Shown here: one piece after another, positions 50,498-59,426 of the stretch
Numbering within the stretch: the stretch's first letter is position 1
Layout of the letters: each line of letters opens with the position of its first letter
Assembly: GCA_934448295.1 (NCBI GenBank)
Contig: CAKSEY010000016.1
Span: 1-64,000 of the forward strand
Origin: an uncultured Oscillospiraceae bacterium
Lineage (GTDB): Bacteria; Bacillota; Clostridia; Oscillospirales; Ruminococcaceae
Reading direction: 5' to 3'
Length of the DNA: 64,000 nucleotides
Made by a program: the position numbers and the translations under genes
Notes under the pieces: model-generated
Seen by the model: the letters and a program-made list of their open reading frames with translations, nothing else
Database searches by the model: none
Told to the model about the DNA's origin: nothing

Positions 50498-50540
50498 GGG
50501 GGCGGAAGCAGTTTTCTGAATATAAAAGACCACAAATTAA

Positions 50541-50562
50541 GCGGCAGTTTCACAACTGCCGC
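50541..50562 (-). terminator. terminator of the partner-switching operon
   Basis: GCGGCAGT (50541-50548) pairs with ACTGCCGC (50555-50562). On the minus strand it is followed by TTAATTTG. Confidence 0.8.
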
Positions 50563-50581
50563 TCAGCTTGTAATAAAATTA

Positions 50582-52723
50582 TCAGCCTTCCGTATTATCA
50601 TTGCCGATGTTCCCGAAATATTTCAGGCAGAGCATGGTAATATCGTCGAATTGCGGCGCGTCTCCCACGAACGCGTCAATATGCTCCTTAACGTTGTCGA
50701 GAAGCCCGGAAACGGAACTGTCCGGGAACTCGTTCAGGGCGGCGATCATTCTGTCCGTTCCAAAGAGCTGATTTTCGCTGTCGGTCGCCTCGGGCACGCC
50801 GTCGGTATAAACATAAAGGCTGTCCCCGGGGTTCAGCTCAAACTGAATGTCCCTGAATTTAATGCCCTCCATAACCGCCACAGCCGGCGAGTGCCTGTTC
50901 TTGACCAGCTCGAACTCTCCGTCCGCCCGCTTTATCGCAGGATACTCGTGACCTGCGTTGGCGGCGACGCATTTTCCGGTGGATATCTCAACAATACAGA
51001 GCCATACGGTAACGAACATATCCGCCTTGTTGCCCTCGCAGAGCTGCTCGTTCACATACGAAAGAATATCCGCAGGCGAATAGTTCTCCTTCTCGCCGTT
51101 TATGAGCTGCGCCCGGTTCTTGATAAGCGTCTTGGCAATGACCATGAACAACGCCGCCGGAACTCCCTTTCCCGAAACGTCTGCCATCACCACGGCAAGG
51201 TGGTCGCTGTCTATCAGGAAGAAATCGTAGAAATCACCGCCGACCTCCTTTGCGGGGGTCATGGTGGCGAAAATATCAAATTCCTTCCGCCCCGGGAACG
51301 CCGGGAAAATTCTCGGCAGCATATCCGCCTGTATCTGGGTCGCCACGTTAAGCTCGGTGGAGATACGCTCCTTGTCGGCGGTCACCCTGGCGTAGTTTTC
51401 GATATATTCGTTCAGCGATTCCGTCATTTTTCTGAAGCTGTCGGACAGCTTTTCCAGCTCGTCGTTGGTTTTTATCTCGCAGTCGTATTTCAGCTCCCCG
51501 CCGCCGACCTTTTCGACCGCCCCGCACAGCTTTATTATAGGGCTGGAAATGCTGTCGGCAAGCTTGCCGATAACAAATACCGCCGTGACGATGACCGCTG
51601 CTACGACCACAGTCCACAGCAAAACTATTCTCAGCATCTGACCGTTCTGCTCGGTGAGGAATTTTTCCGCCAGGGCGTGTATCGAGCCCTCAAGCTCCAC
51701 GGACGGCTCAACGATTTTGTCCCTGGACATCACCAGGATCATTATCCAGTCGGAGATTCCCACATGGGAATAGACGCAGTATACCTCGTTTCCGTTTATA
51801 ACGGATTCAAGTATCCCGCTTTCATTCCGCTGTATGTCGGCAAGGATCTCCGCGCCGTTTTCCCCAAACAGGGCGGCGGGGTCGCCGGGATTCTCCCCGG
51901 TAAGCCCCTGCGCGCATATCACCGCGTTGGAGGAAGCCAGAACGGCGTAGCTTTCCTTCCCGGAATTAATGCCGCCGATAATTTCATTGAGGTCGGCGAT
52001 AAGTATATCAATGCCGCAGGAGCCGTAAAACTCCCCGTTATCGCCAATGCAGGGTACAGCCGCCGTTATCATGAAGCCCCTGCCGAATGAATCCGCATAT
52101 GGCTCGGATATGTAAAGACCGCCGCTCTCCTTTGTGTTCGTAAACCAGCCGGAATTTCTTCCGTCGAAATACTCGGGCTTGGTCTGGGCGGTGTCGTCGT
52201 AGCCTATGTTTATCCCCGTGCTGCTTGTATAGTAAACGGAAAGGATATTGCTGTAAGTGCTGAGCGTGTTGGCGAAAAGGCTTTCGGCGTTTCCCAGCAG
52301 ATAGGTCTCACGTTCGATATCGCCGCTCATTTCCACCCCCTCCGGGAGCACCCACTGCATGCAAAAGGTATCGGCGGGGGAATCCTTCGGGTGCTTGTAG
52401 GGTCTTTCAAGATAGTTTTCGGGATTCCGGTAAATATCCGTGATACCGCCGCTCACCATTTCCAGCGCGGAGGTTATGCCCTGCATCTTGAACCTTATCG
52501 CCAGGGAAGCGCTTTCGGTATATTCCACCGCCTGGGCGGTAGCCTGCTCCACCAGGGCGACGGAGCTGCTCTTTGCCGCAAGCTCGCTGCTTTCCCGATT
52601 GGTGCTGTCCGCATTTTTGCTGATATTGTCGATGGCAAAGTAGGATATAAGTATGCAGACCGTGAGCGAAGCCACCACAACCGCCAGCGCTTTTTTCAGA
52701 ATCTTGTTTCGAATCCCTTTCAT
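50582..52723 (-). CDS. RsbU/SpoIIE-like membrane PP2C phosphatase with sensor domain
   Basis: The protein has 713 residues: a membrane segment (about 11-31), an extracellular Cache-like sensor (about 60-360; YYTSSTGINIGYDDT, SEPYADSFGRGFMITAAVPC), a second segment (about 365-388), HAMP (about 390-445), a coiled linker, then a SpoIIE/PP2C domain (about 480-705). The metal-binding acidic residues lie in AKEVGGDFYDF, VVMADVSGKG, YVYTDGVPEA and QFDDITML. RsbU-type phosphatases dephosphorylate a STAS anti-anti-sigma protein and so switch on a regulon in response to an outside signal. The STAS and kinase partners lie upstream in the same gene string. Its start overlaps the previous gene (ATGA). Confidence 0.88.
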   Translation of the reverse strand: MKGIRNKILKKALAVVVASLTVCILISYFAIDNISKNADSTNRESSELAAKSSSVALVEQATAQAVEYTESASLAIRFKMQGITSALEMVSGGITDIYRNPENYLERPYKHPKDSPADTFCMQWVLPEGVEMSGDIERETYLLGNAESLFANTLSTYSNILSVYYTSSTGINIGYDDTAQTKPEYFDGRNSGWFTNTKESGGLYISEPYADSFGRGFMITAAVPCIGDNGEFYGSCGIDILIADLNEIIGGINSGKESYAVLASSNAVICAQGLTGENPGDPAALFGENGAEILADIQRNESGILESVINGNEVYCVYSHVGISDWIMILVMSRDKIVEPSVELEGSIHALAEKFLTEQNGQMLRIVLLWTVVVAAVIVTAVFVIGKLADSISSPIIKLCGAVEKVGGGELKYDCEIKTNDELEKLSDSFRKMTESLNEYIENYARVTADKERISTELNVATQIQADMLPRIFPAFPGRKEFDIFATMTPAKEVGGDFYDFFLIDSDHLAVVMADVSGKGVPAALFMVIAKTLIKNRAQLINGEKENYSPADILSYVNEQLCEGNKADMFVTVWLCIVEISTGKCVAANAGHEYPAIKRADGEFELVKNRHSPAVAVMEGIKFRDIQFELNPGDSLYVYTDGVPEATDSENQLFGTDRMIAALNEFPDSSVSGLLDNVKEHIDAFVGDAPQFDDITMLCLKYFGNIGNDNTEG

Positions 52724-53454
52724 GTAGTCTCACCCTCTGTAACCGTTATATCATTGTCCGCAAAATATTCCTCGCAGCCCTTGCGTATCCTGTCGTAGTA
52801 AAACAGGTACATCTGCGGCTCGATATACACCGTTATGCCGTCAAGGACTATCTCCTTCACGGGCAGCGGCTCGGCAAATTCCGCCCCGATAGCTTCGATA
52901 GACCGCCGGCTTGGCATGTTTACCATGTCCAGGTCTACCCTGCCGCTGCCCGCGTCATACCCCACGACCTTGTACAGATCCGCCGCGCCCATGGCGTAAC
53001 CCGCGTTGAGCATGGCTCCCGCTATGGTATAGTACATCACCTTCGCAAGATTCTTCCCGCCGTATTCCCTGGAAACGATTATCTCCCTGGGGTAGACTGT
53101 ACGGGGCATATGCTCGTATTTCAGACCCGCGTAGCTTTCATTCTCCAGCGAAAACCAGAAGCTGCCTGCGGCGTTGCCGTCCTCCGTCCGGAAAATAGCC
53201 CAGAAATTATGCTCCCCGGCGATCTCCGCTTCTATGCCCTTCTGGTCGAGCACAATGAACATGCCGCCCTTTTTCCCGAAATTTTCGGGGGATAACGGGT
53301 CTAACCTGTCCATATAGTTGCCCTTGTCAATTTTTGTCTGCTTGTATATTTCGGCTATGTCTGCGGCGTCATTCAGTCCCGCTTTTTTATAGAAATATGT
53401 CTTTCCGCCTATGCAGCATTTCCCGCCGTATCCGGGAACTATCAGCCCTGCCAT
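52720..53454 (-). CDS. GNAT-like protein in the partner-switching operon
   Basis: 244 residues from ATG at 53454 (CTGGAGGAAAAGTG upstream). From about 30 it resembles an N-acetyltransferase fold: NDAADIAEIYKQTK, GSFWFSLENES, a central strand PREIIVSREYGGKNLAKVMY (the acetyl-CoA loop region) and QMYLFYYDRIRKG at the end. The pyrophosphate-binding RxxGxG loop is not canonical (REYGGKNLA), so the call is tentative. Overlaps of one and four bases with its neighbours show strict co-expression with the phosphatase. Confidence 0.5.
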   Translation of the reverse strand: MAGLIVPGYGGKCCIGGKTYFYKKAGLNDAADIAEIYKQTKIDKGNYMDRLDPLSPENFGKKGGMFIVLDQKGIEAEIAGEHNFWAIFRTEDGNAAGSFWFSLENESYAGLKYEHMPRTVYPREIIVSREYGGKNLAKVMYYTIAGAMLNAGYAMGAADLYKVVGYDAGSGRVDLDMVNMPSRRSIEAIGAEFAEPLPVKEIVLDGITVYIEPQMYLFYYDRIRKGCEEYFADNDITVTEGETT

Positions 53455-54029
53455 CACTTTTCCTCCAGATATTTTTTTGGTACGCACCCCTTAATGCCGT
53501 AAACCTCCTCCAGCATTATCACAAGCGGCATTCCCAGTATCACAGAGAATCCCAGCGTGTTAAGGAATATCTGCACGAACAGGGATATTCCGTCCACCTC
53601 GGGATAGCTCAGCTCCACGCCGAAGGTGACTATCCCGGCGATAACTATGCCTATCGCCGCAGAAACCAGCGTAAACGCCGCGACTTGTTTCAGGTTCCTT
53701 ATGCGGGGGCGCTCCTTTATTATACCATACCATAAAATATATGCAAGATATGTTCCCACAAAATTTGAAACAAATCCCGCCCATGAGCTTATAGTCAGCG
53801 TACCGCCCAGAATATCCGCAATGATATTCCCGATGGCGCAGCCAAGCGCGCCGTAAATTCCGAACATCACGCCGAAAAGCATATTCAGGCAGTCCACGGG
53901 ACGTATCTCGGTTATGCCCGGAATGAGATTCAGCACCTTAAACGGAACGGCGACCAGAACAAATATTATACTCAGCACGATAACGAAGGCTATCCTTCTG
54001 CCAGTGCTCATTTTAGATGTGTCAAGCAT
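53454..54029 (-). CDS. ECF-transporter S-component-like / QueT-like membrane protein
   Basis: The 191-residue protein has about five to six membrane segments. ITEIRPVDCLNMLFGVMFG, GCAIGNIIADILGG and SSWAGFVSNFVGTYLAYILW resemble the pattern of small substrate-binding membrane proteins of ECF vitamin transporters, or of the related queuosine-precursor (QueT) family. The exact family is uncertain. GGGGACTCGA precedes the ATG; the frame overlaps the end of the EamA gene by 8 bases and its TGA overlaps the next ATG. No ECF ATPase is nearby, so it would rely on a shared energising module. Confidence 0.55.
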   Translation of the reverse strand: MLDTSKMSTGRRIAFVIVLSIIFVLVAVPFKVLNLIPGITEIRPVDCLNMLFGVMFGIYGALGCAIGNIIADILGGTLTISSWAGFVSNFVGTYLAYILWYGIIKERPRIRNLKQVAAFTLVSAAIGIVIAGIVTFGVELSYPEVDGISLFVQIFLNTLGFSVILGMPLVIMLEEVYGIKGCVPKKYLEEK

Positions 54030-54933
54030 TCGAGTCCCCTTTTCCTCTGTGCAGGCGCGCCATTACGTCCAGCTCGGAGAATATCGCTCCGCACACGATA
54101 AGCACACAGCCCACCGCCTTTTCCGCCGTTATGGGGACGGCCTCGCCCAGCATTTCCGGTATTATCGCGGAAAGTATCACCGCGAAAATTATCTGGAAGG
54201 AATAGATCGCGCTGCATGTTGCCGGAGACGCGTATTTCTGCGCGGAAATATTGAGGAGCACCGCATAGCCGCAGATAAAGTAGCCCTCCATAAAAACGCT
54301 CGCCAGCATTTCCTGGGAGTATTCTATCGCGAAGAACGTCCCCGGCTGAATTATGAACCATATCGCAAAGGATATGACAGTCACCATAAACCCGATGAGC
54401 ACCGTAAGCACCGCCGCGTCGGACTTCTTTGCAAAGTCATTCATCTTGATTATGTAGAAAGCCCGAATAAAGCACACGGCTATCATAATGATCGGCCCCG
54501 TCAGGGCTGAGGCGTCAAGGCTCACGTTTCCCGCCGCCACCACGCCGGACATAACGATTATCATGCCAATAATGTTGCTCGAGGTGATCTTCCTGCCCAT
54601 TATCACCATCATCACCGGTATAATGGCGAGGGTAAAGGAAATTATGACCGAGCCGGTGGCGGAGTCCATATATTTCAGCGCAACGATTATCAGCGCGTTG
54701 TACAGCACGTTCATTGCCGCAAGAATAAGGGCGTACAGCAGATCCCGCTTGTGTATATTCGCCTTTATGCGCTTGAAAAACACCGCCCCCAGCAGCAGGG
54801 AGCCTATGCCGTTCGTCATTGCAAGCACGGCAAAGGGCGACACGCTCCCGGGGATATTTTTCATAAGCACTATCTCAGCCGACCAGGCTATGGTAACGCT
54901 TATCAGAATTATCGTGTACTGTATTCTGTTCAT
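54022..54933 (-). CDS. EamA/DMT-family transporter
   Basis: This 303-residue protein with ten predicted membrane segments is arranged as two EamA repeats (about 5-135 and 148-290). Landmarks are IAWSAEIVLMKNIPGSVSPF, NALIIVALKYMDSATGSVII and SPATCSAIYSFQIIFAVILS. Members export or import metabolites such as amino acids or nucleosides. AAAGGAGAGCTGT stands before the ATG at 54933. A long hairpin (54948-55008) directly precedes this site. Confidence 0.85.
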   Translation of the reverse strand: MNRIQYTIILISVTIAWSAEIVLMKNIPGSVSPFAVLAMTNGIGSLLLGAVFFKRIKANIHKRDLLYALILAAMNVLYNALIIVALKYMDSATGSVIISFTLAIIPVMMVIMGRKITSSNIIGMIIVMSGVVAAGNVSLDASALTGPIIMIAVCFIRAFYIIKMNDFAKKSDAAVLTVLIGFMVTVISFAIWFIIQPGTFFAIEYSQEMLASVFMEGYFICGYAVLLNISAQKYASPATCSAIYSFQIIFAVILSAIIPEMLGEAVPITAEKAVGCVLIVCGAIFSELDVMARLHRGKGDSNA

Positions 54934-54947
54934 ACAGCTCTCCTTTA

Positions 54948-55008
54948 GAGAACACGCCAGCGGCGGAGCCGAAAATGATAGCCCCGCCGCCTATTTTACC
55001 AGGTTCTC
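54948..55008 (-). promoter_or_regulatory. leader hairpin before the EamA gene
   Basis: On the minus strand GAGAAC (55008-55003) can pair with GTTCTC (54953-54948), enclosing GGCGGCGG against CCGCCGC. The base of the stem ends 5 bases from the AAAGGAG ribosome site. It could hide that site, stabilise the downstream part of the operon message or end some transcripts. It does not match any riboswitch I know. Confidence 0.4.
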
Positions 55009-55112
55009 TTCGCAAAAATATCAGCTTGAACCACATAAAATGCGATACAACTCTACATGGTTTTATACGGATACAGCTTTGTTTCGTAACACAATATTTC
55101 ACAAAAATCCGT

Positions 55113-55520
55113 TCAGAAATTCTTCACCATCGTCAAACGATTCTGACCGTCCGAGAACTCGTAGCTGACTTCGTCCATTGTTTTCTTGACCATGTATATC
55201 CCAAGCCCGCCGACCTCCCGCTCCTCAGCGGAAAGCGTAACGTCCGGGTCGGGCTTTTCAAGGGGGTCGAACGGTCTGCCCCTGTCAACAAACGTTACGC
55301 AGACCCTGCGCGGGTCGTCCTTAAGTTCAACGCAGACCTCCACGGGGCCGATATCCGGCTTGTAGGCATAATGCGCCACGTTAACGAATATTTCCTCGGC
55401 GGCGACGTCTATCTGCATCTGCGTTTTCATGGTGCAGCCGCTCTCCTCGAGCTGACTGTCGATAAATTCAAGCACCTCGTCAAGATTTATCGTCTCGGCG
55501 TTAAATATCCTTTTTTCCAT
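55113..55520 (-). CDS. RsbW/SpoIIAB-like anti-sigma serine kinase (HATPase)
   Basis: This 135-residue GHKL ATPase has its N-box in AAEEIFVNVAHYAY (Asn about 47), G1 box FVDRGRPFDP (Asp about 79) and G2 box VGGLGIYMVKK (about 103-113). Kinases of this type bind a sigma or other effector and phosphorylate the STAS partner on Ser. The STAS gene stands 77 bases upstream and the PP2C phosphatase four genes downstream. No sigma factor of the SigB/SigF class is in the operon, so the output target is unknown. Confidence 0.88.
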   Translation of the reverse strand: MEKRIFNAETINLDEVLEFIDSQLEESGCTMKTQMQIDVAAEEIFVNVAHYAYKPDIGPVEVCVELKDDPRRVCVTFVDRGRPFDPLEKPDPDVTLSAEEREVGGLGIYMVKKTMDEVSYEFSDGQNRLTMVKNF

Positions 55521-55597
55521 CAGTCGTTCCTCCGAAAGCCTAATACTGTGTAACCTTTCCGGGCTGCCCTGCGCCGCAGGTACCCGGAATTCCGCCG

Positions 55598-55894
55598 TCA
55601 GGCAATGGTCAGGATATCTATGAAGCCGGTAAGCTCAAAGACCTCCCGGATGGTTTCGCTGGCGTTTATTATCACCATTTCGCCCTGCTTCATCATCGCT
55701 TTCTGGGCTTTCAGGAGTACGCGCAGTCCTGCGGACGAGATGTACTCAAGCTCTGCAAAATCAAGCGTCAGCTTGCTTACCCCGCCGATGGACGACGTGA
55801 TCTCCGCCTCAAGCTGCGGCGAAGTACCCGTGTCAAGCCTGCCGATTATCTGGATCGTAAGGGCGGTTCCGTCTAAATTCTTGTTGAGCGTCAT
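55598..55894 (-). CDS. STAS-domain anti-anti-sigma factor
   Basis: This 98-residue single STAS domain has RLDTGTSPQLEAEI, then LTLDFAELEYISSAGLRVLL with the expected phosphorylation Ser at 53/54, and ELTGFIDILTIA at the end. When dephosphorylated it should bind the RsbW-like kinase and release its target. AAAGGAGAATTATT precedes the ATG. The gap of about 56 bases to the upstream lipoprotein gene holds a GC-rich palindrome (GCGGCGCCGC), so whether transcription runs through from the T4SS-like operon is open. Confidence 0.9.
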   Translation of the reverse strand: MTLNKNLDGTALTIQIIGRLDTGTSPQLEAEITSSIGGVSKLTLDFAELEYISSAGLRVLLKAQKAMMKQGEMVIINASETIREVFELTGFIDILTIA

Positions 55895-55950
55895 AATAAT
55901 TCTCCTTTGTCTGATTTCCAGGGCTATGCCGTACCAAAAGCGGCGCCGCC

Positions 55951-57633
55951 CTAAATTATTCTTATCGTTGCAAACGGAAGCTGAGCCAGCGTGAACTCAC
56001 TTTTGGATTTGGAAACGCTGGTTTCCTTTCCGTTTTTATCGAAATACCGCACGGTTTTATCGAAGGTGAATTCGTTGAATCCGATGACGGCGATATTGTT
56101 TCCATAGTCGAAAGAGCAGAAATCCGCGCCTTTCACGGACGACGACGCTATTTTTCCCGAAGAATAGATACGCAGGAATCCCTCAGTGGTAGACGCGAGC
56201 CTTAATACCCCCGAGCTTTTGTATCCGATGGACGGGATATCGTCAGATGAAAGATAGTTAGAGCAGAAATCGCTGATGGAAAATGTCCTGATGTGAACGG
56301 CGTCATATTCGATAACGCCAAGGGTGCCGGATTTTCGCTGAATTTTATAATACGCTATCCTGTTCTTGAACACCAGCTCCAGAACCGATTGTTCGTTTGA
56401 AACCAAGCGAGCGCCATTATACCAATAAACCCAGTCCTTGACAGAAAAGGACTGCAAAACGTTATTCCCGTCTTTGCCCGCGTTTTTATCCAGCGAGACC
56501 TTGAAGTCAGTTTTACGGTCTCTGTTGTCGATACCAAATTTAATTTTGTCGTCCTTTTCCTCCAGGACATAAACGCAGTTTCCTGCAGTATAATTCGAGG
56601 AAAGGATATTTCCGCCCCTTACGGTTTGCAGACCCTTCTGCTTTTTATGCAGCTTGATGGACCGCTGACCGTCACCATCGGTTTGCAGCCGGACTTCCAT
56701 CATTACGTTATCCTGATCGTAGCTGCTTTCATCATCGGGCAGCTTCATAAAGGAAGCCGCAATTTTAAGGTCCTTGGGATCGCTGTTGTTCTTTACCGCA
56801 ATATCCGTACAGCAGAATTTGTCGCTGCTTCCCTTTATACCAAGGTATTTTCTTATTGATTCCTTGTTGTCGCTGTCAAATTTCCAGGTTTTCTTTGAAG
56901 AAAGCTTGTAGTTGTTTTTGTCCAGCGTCCCTGTGGACGAAGAGGTTTTTATGTAGTCAAGCTGCCGGTTCGTTATACCTATTCCGGGTCTCGGGATCCT
57001 TATGGGCGAAGATGGATTTGTGCCGCTTCCGTCGCTGCTCCCGGATTCCACCGGGCTTTTAAGAGAAAACAGGATGAAGGAGTAGCCCACATTGATAAGA
57101 TATGTGGTTTCGCTGACTCCTTTATATACGACGACAGGATTTCCGTTCATCTTTCCCGCGTCCTTTACCGGGTCGTATTTCTGGCTCTCAATTTCAAAAT
57201 ATTCTCCGGTGACGAAGTTATACCCGGCGACCGTCCAGAAATACCTGAACTTCAGCCTGGGGTCTACGGGGTCGTAATAGCCCTTTTTGTTTTCGGTATT
57301 GCCGTTTTCATCGGGCTTGTCGTTCAGCACGGTAACACCGGTGTAGTAATAAAGGCTGACGTTGCCGCACAGGTCGATAAGGCTGAAATCCGATATATCC
57401 GCCTCATAGGTGCAGTTCTTGAATATGAACGCCCTCGTCCCATCGGGATATTCTCCGCTGACGACCTGCTTCTGATCGCTCATGGTGACTTCCAGATCAA
57501 GGGAGCCGCTGGCGCCGTAGTAATTATATTCCTCCTTGCCCACTATCGAATAAACCGGAAAACAGCCGCTTGCAAACAGCGTACAGCAGCAGAGCAGACC
57601 CGCCGATATCCGTTTAAAAAGCGAAATGCGCAT
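55951..57633 (-). CDS. large lipoprotein of unknown function, last gene of the T4SS-like operon
   Basis: The 560-residue protein has a lipobox FASGC with Cys24. The rest is extracellular and beta-rich, with many Tyr, Lys and Asp (KFRYFWTVAGYNFVTGEYFE, VRYFDKNGKETSV). A linker near 195-215 is rich in Gly, Ser and Pro. The C-terminal half looks like propeller or solenoid blades (LRLASTTEGFLRIYSSGKIA). No known domain is recognised. Its ATG follows directly after the stop of the Ig-like membrane protein gene, so it is an integral part of the operon. Confidence 0.7.
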   Translation of the reverse strand: MRISLFKRISAGLLCCCTLFASGCFPVYSIVGKEEYNYYGASGSLDLEVTMSDQKQVVSGEYPDGTRAFIFKNCTYEADISDFSLIDLCGNVSLYYYTGVTVLNDKPDENGNTENKKGYYDPVDPRLKFRYFWTVAGYNFVTGEYFEIESQKYDPVKDAGKMNGNPVVVYKGVSETTYLINVGYSFILFSLKSPVESGSSDGSGTNPSSPIRIPRPGIGITNRQLDYIKTSSSTGTLDKNNYKLSSKKTWKFDSDNKESIRKYLGIKGSSDKFCCTDIAVKNNSDPKDLKIAASFMKLPDDESSYDQDNVMMEVRLQTDGDGQRSIKLHKKQKGLQTVRGGNILSSNYTAGNCVYVLEEKDDKIKFGIDNRDRKTDFKVSLDKNAGKDGNNVLQSFSVKDWVYWYNGARLVSNEQSVLELVFKNRIAYYKIQRKSGTLGVIEYDAVHIRTFSISDFCSNYLSSDDIPSIGYKSSGVLRLASTTEGFLRIYSSGKIASSSVKGADFCSFDYGNNIAVIGFNEFTFDKTVRYFDKNGKETSVSKSKSEFTLAQLPFATIRII

Positions 57634-58878
57634 TCATCTCACCGTAATCCTTCTGTTCTTCTGAATGAAAAAAAACACCAGCGCAGCCACAGCCAGCGCG
57701 ATAACTATAATTATGATATCCAGCGGATTGATGGCGGACACAGCCTTTATCTCCACCCTTGCGGACGTGATATTCCCTGCGGTGTCGGTCGCCGTAACAC
57801 GGTATATACCCGCGCCCAGCAGCTCGTTGGAGCTTCCCAGCACCTGACCGTTTTTCGTGACGCGGATAGTACATTCCGTATCCGATGTTACGGTTATTTT
57901 CTCGCTGAATACGATGTCGGTCGTTCCGTTAAAATAAAGCACCGGCGGCGTTGTGTCGCGCGTAAGCCTGACCATCCTCGTCACAACATCGCCGTTCGTG
58001 TATTCCAGGGAATACTCGCCGTCGCAGTCCAGCAGGGTGTAATTTCCGCTGAGGGCGGGGACCGTCTCGCCATCGTGCTTCACCCCGGAGATCTCATAGC
58101 CATAGGGCGGCTGATATATCCCGAGCCGATTTGTCGGCTTGGTGAACAGGTTAAACGAAAACGTGCGCCTTTCCATTCCCCTGTCGCCGTCATAGCAGGT
58201 GAACTCCATATTGTAGGCGCCGTCCTCCGTGATAAGCCCGCTTGAGGGAATCGCGAAAACCTGTCCGTCCTTTGTCGCCGAGCATATCAGCGCTTCGGGT
58301 ATGGCAAGCTTCGGCATAAAGCCGACAGTTTCGCCGTCAAGTACATTCGTGACAAGCTCCGAGCCGTTGATGAACGTGTGCCGGAAGCTCTCGCCGTCAA
58401 TGCTCTCAAGCTGCACTCTCCCCGTAATTTCCGTCTGCCCGGCAGTCTCCGGCTGCTCCCCGATATCCACCGCGAAGCGCGCCTGGACTGAGCCGCTGCC
58501 GTTTCGCAGCGCGTGGGAGACCGTCACCTCGTAGGAGCCGTTTTCGCTGAACAAATACTCGCTCTGCGGGTCAAGGAATCCCTCGCCGCCGTTCACAAGT
58601 ATCGAGACGTCCTCTTCCTCTGAGCCTACCAGAAAGACCGCTGCGGAATTCCCGGAGCCGCTCAGTACCTCGGACGAATAGAACACGGCGCCATCGGGAA
58701 ACGTGTACAGGTACATCATGTTTTCCTCGTCGTAGCTGCGTGTGACCAGCGACAGATCGCCGGAGAAGCCAGGCTTTTCCGCGTTCTCGTCTCCGGATTC
58801 CGCAAAGCACTCAAGCAATGGACAGAAAACCGTCAGAACCAGAACGGCAAGCGCTGTGACCGCTTTCTTAAAGCTCAT
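57634..58878 (-). CDS. secreted Ig-like protein with C-terminal membrane anchor, T4SS-like operon
   Basis: 414 residues from ATG at 58878 (AAAGAGG upstream; it overlaps the previous gene by 11 bases). A signal peptide (about 1-26) is followed by a beta-rich extracellular part of three or four Ig-like domains (YLYTFPDGAVFYSSEV, RVTATDTAGNITSARVEI). One membrane segment (about 385-406) and the short basic tail QKNRRITVR end it. This is the topology of a surface-exposed protein tied to the membrane by its C-terminus. Its place beside a VirB4-type gene suggests a part of the cell-contact or channel surface. Confidence 0.7.
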   Translation of the reverse strand: MSFKKAVTALAVLVLTVFCPLLECFAESGDENAEKPGFSGDLSLVTRSYDEENMMYLYTFPDGAVFYSSEVLSGSGNSAAVFLVGSEEEDVSILVNGGEGFLDPQSEYLFSENGSYEVTVSHALRNGSGSVQARFAVDIGEQPETAGQTEITGRVQLESIDGESFRHTFINGSELVTNVLDGETVGFMPKLAIPEALICSATKDGQVFAIPSSGLITEDGAYNMEFTCYDGDRGMERRTFSFNLFTKPTNRLGIYQPPYGYEISGVKHDGETVPALSGNYTLLDCDGEYSLEYTNGDVVTRMVRLTRDTTPPVLYFNGTTDIVFSEKITVTSDTECTIRVTKNGQVLGSSNELLGAGIYRVTATDTAGNITSARVEIKAVSAINPLDIIIIVIALAVAALVFFFIQKNRRITVR

Positions 58879-59425
58879 GAGAAACCTCTTTTTGAAGTTC
58901 CGGCGAACGCGGTCTTTTCGTGAGCTTAGGCGGCGTATACATGTTCTCCCGGCGGAGAAGCTCCTCAAAGGTGATTTTTACGCGGTGCGGTTCTCCGGAA
59001 TGGGCGCGCTCGGCGGCGGGTCTCCGGGGAGCCGTTCTCTCTTCTCTGTCAGCCTTTTCGGGCTCGACTTTCTCAGGTACGGCGGCAGCCTTTGCCTTTT
59101 CAGGCTTGACCTTCTTAGGCACAGCGGCGGGTTCAGTCTTTTCAGCCCTGACCTCCTCGGAAACGGCAGCCTTTTCAGCCCCGGCTTTCGCCTGTTTTTC
59201 CGGAATATCATTAGAAGCTGCGGCTTCCCGGGGCGATCTATCGAACATTTCCCCGCTGACGAGATCATTCTCGGGAACGGTTTTTTCCATATTTCTGCTG
59301 GCGGAGCGCTCCGCCATATCTGAAACCGGCGGCAGGCCGGCTTTGACGCGCGCTTTTTCCTGGCGCAGCTCGGAAAGCTCTTTCTCCCATTGCGCTTTGT
59401 GCTTCGGGTCGTCAAAATATCCCAT
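58868..59425 (-). CDS. hydrophilic Ala/Glu/Lys-rich protein of the T4SS-like operon
   Basis: This 185-residue soluble protein has three parts: a charged N-terminal helix starting MGYFDDPKHKAQWEKELSEL, a low-complexity middle (about 75-140) with repeats of the type AAVPEKVEPEKA, and a C-terminal segment ITFEELLRRENMYTPPKLTK (about 150-172). It looks like a flexible adaptor. Small proteins with the start MGYFDDPKHK occur, as I recall, in conjugative-element operons of Clostridia; I cannot give a function. It lies one base after the lipoprotein gene and overlaps the next. Confidence 0.6.
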   Translation of the reverse strand: MGYFDDPKHKAQWEKELSELRQEKARVKAGLPPVSDMAERSASRNMEKTVPENDLVSGEMFDRSPREAAASNDIPEKQAKAGAEKAAVSEEVRAEKTEPAAVPKKVKPEKAKAAAVPEKVEPEKADREERTAPRRPAAERAHSGEPHRVKITFEELLRRENMYTPPKLTKRPRSPELQKEVSHEL

Positions 59426-59426
59426 A

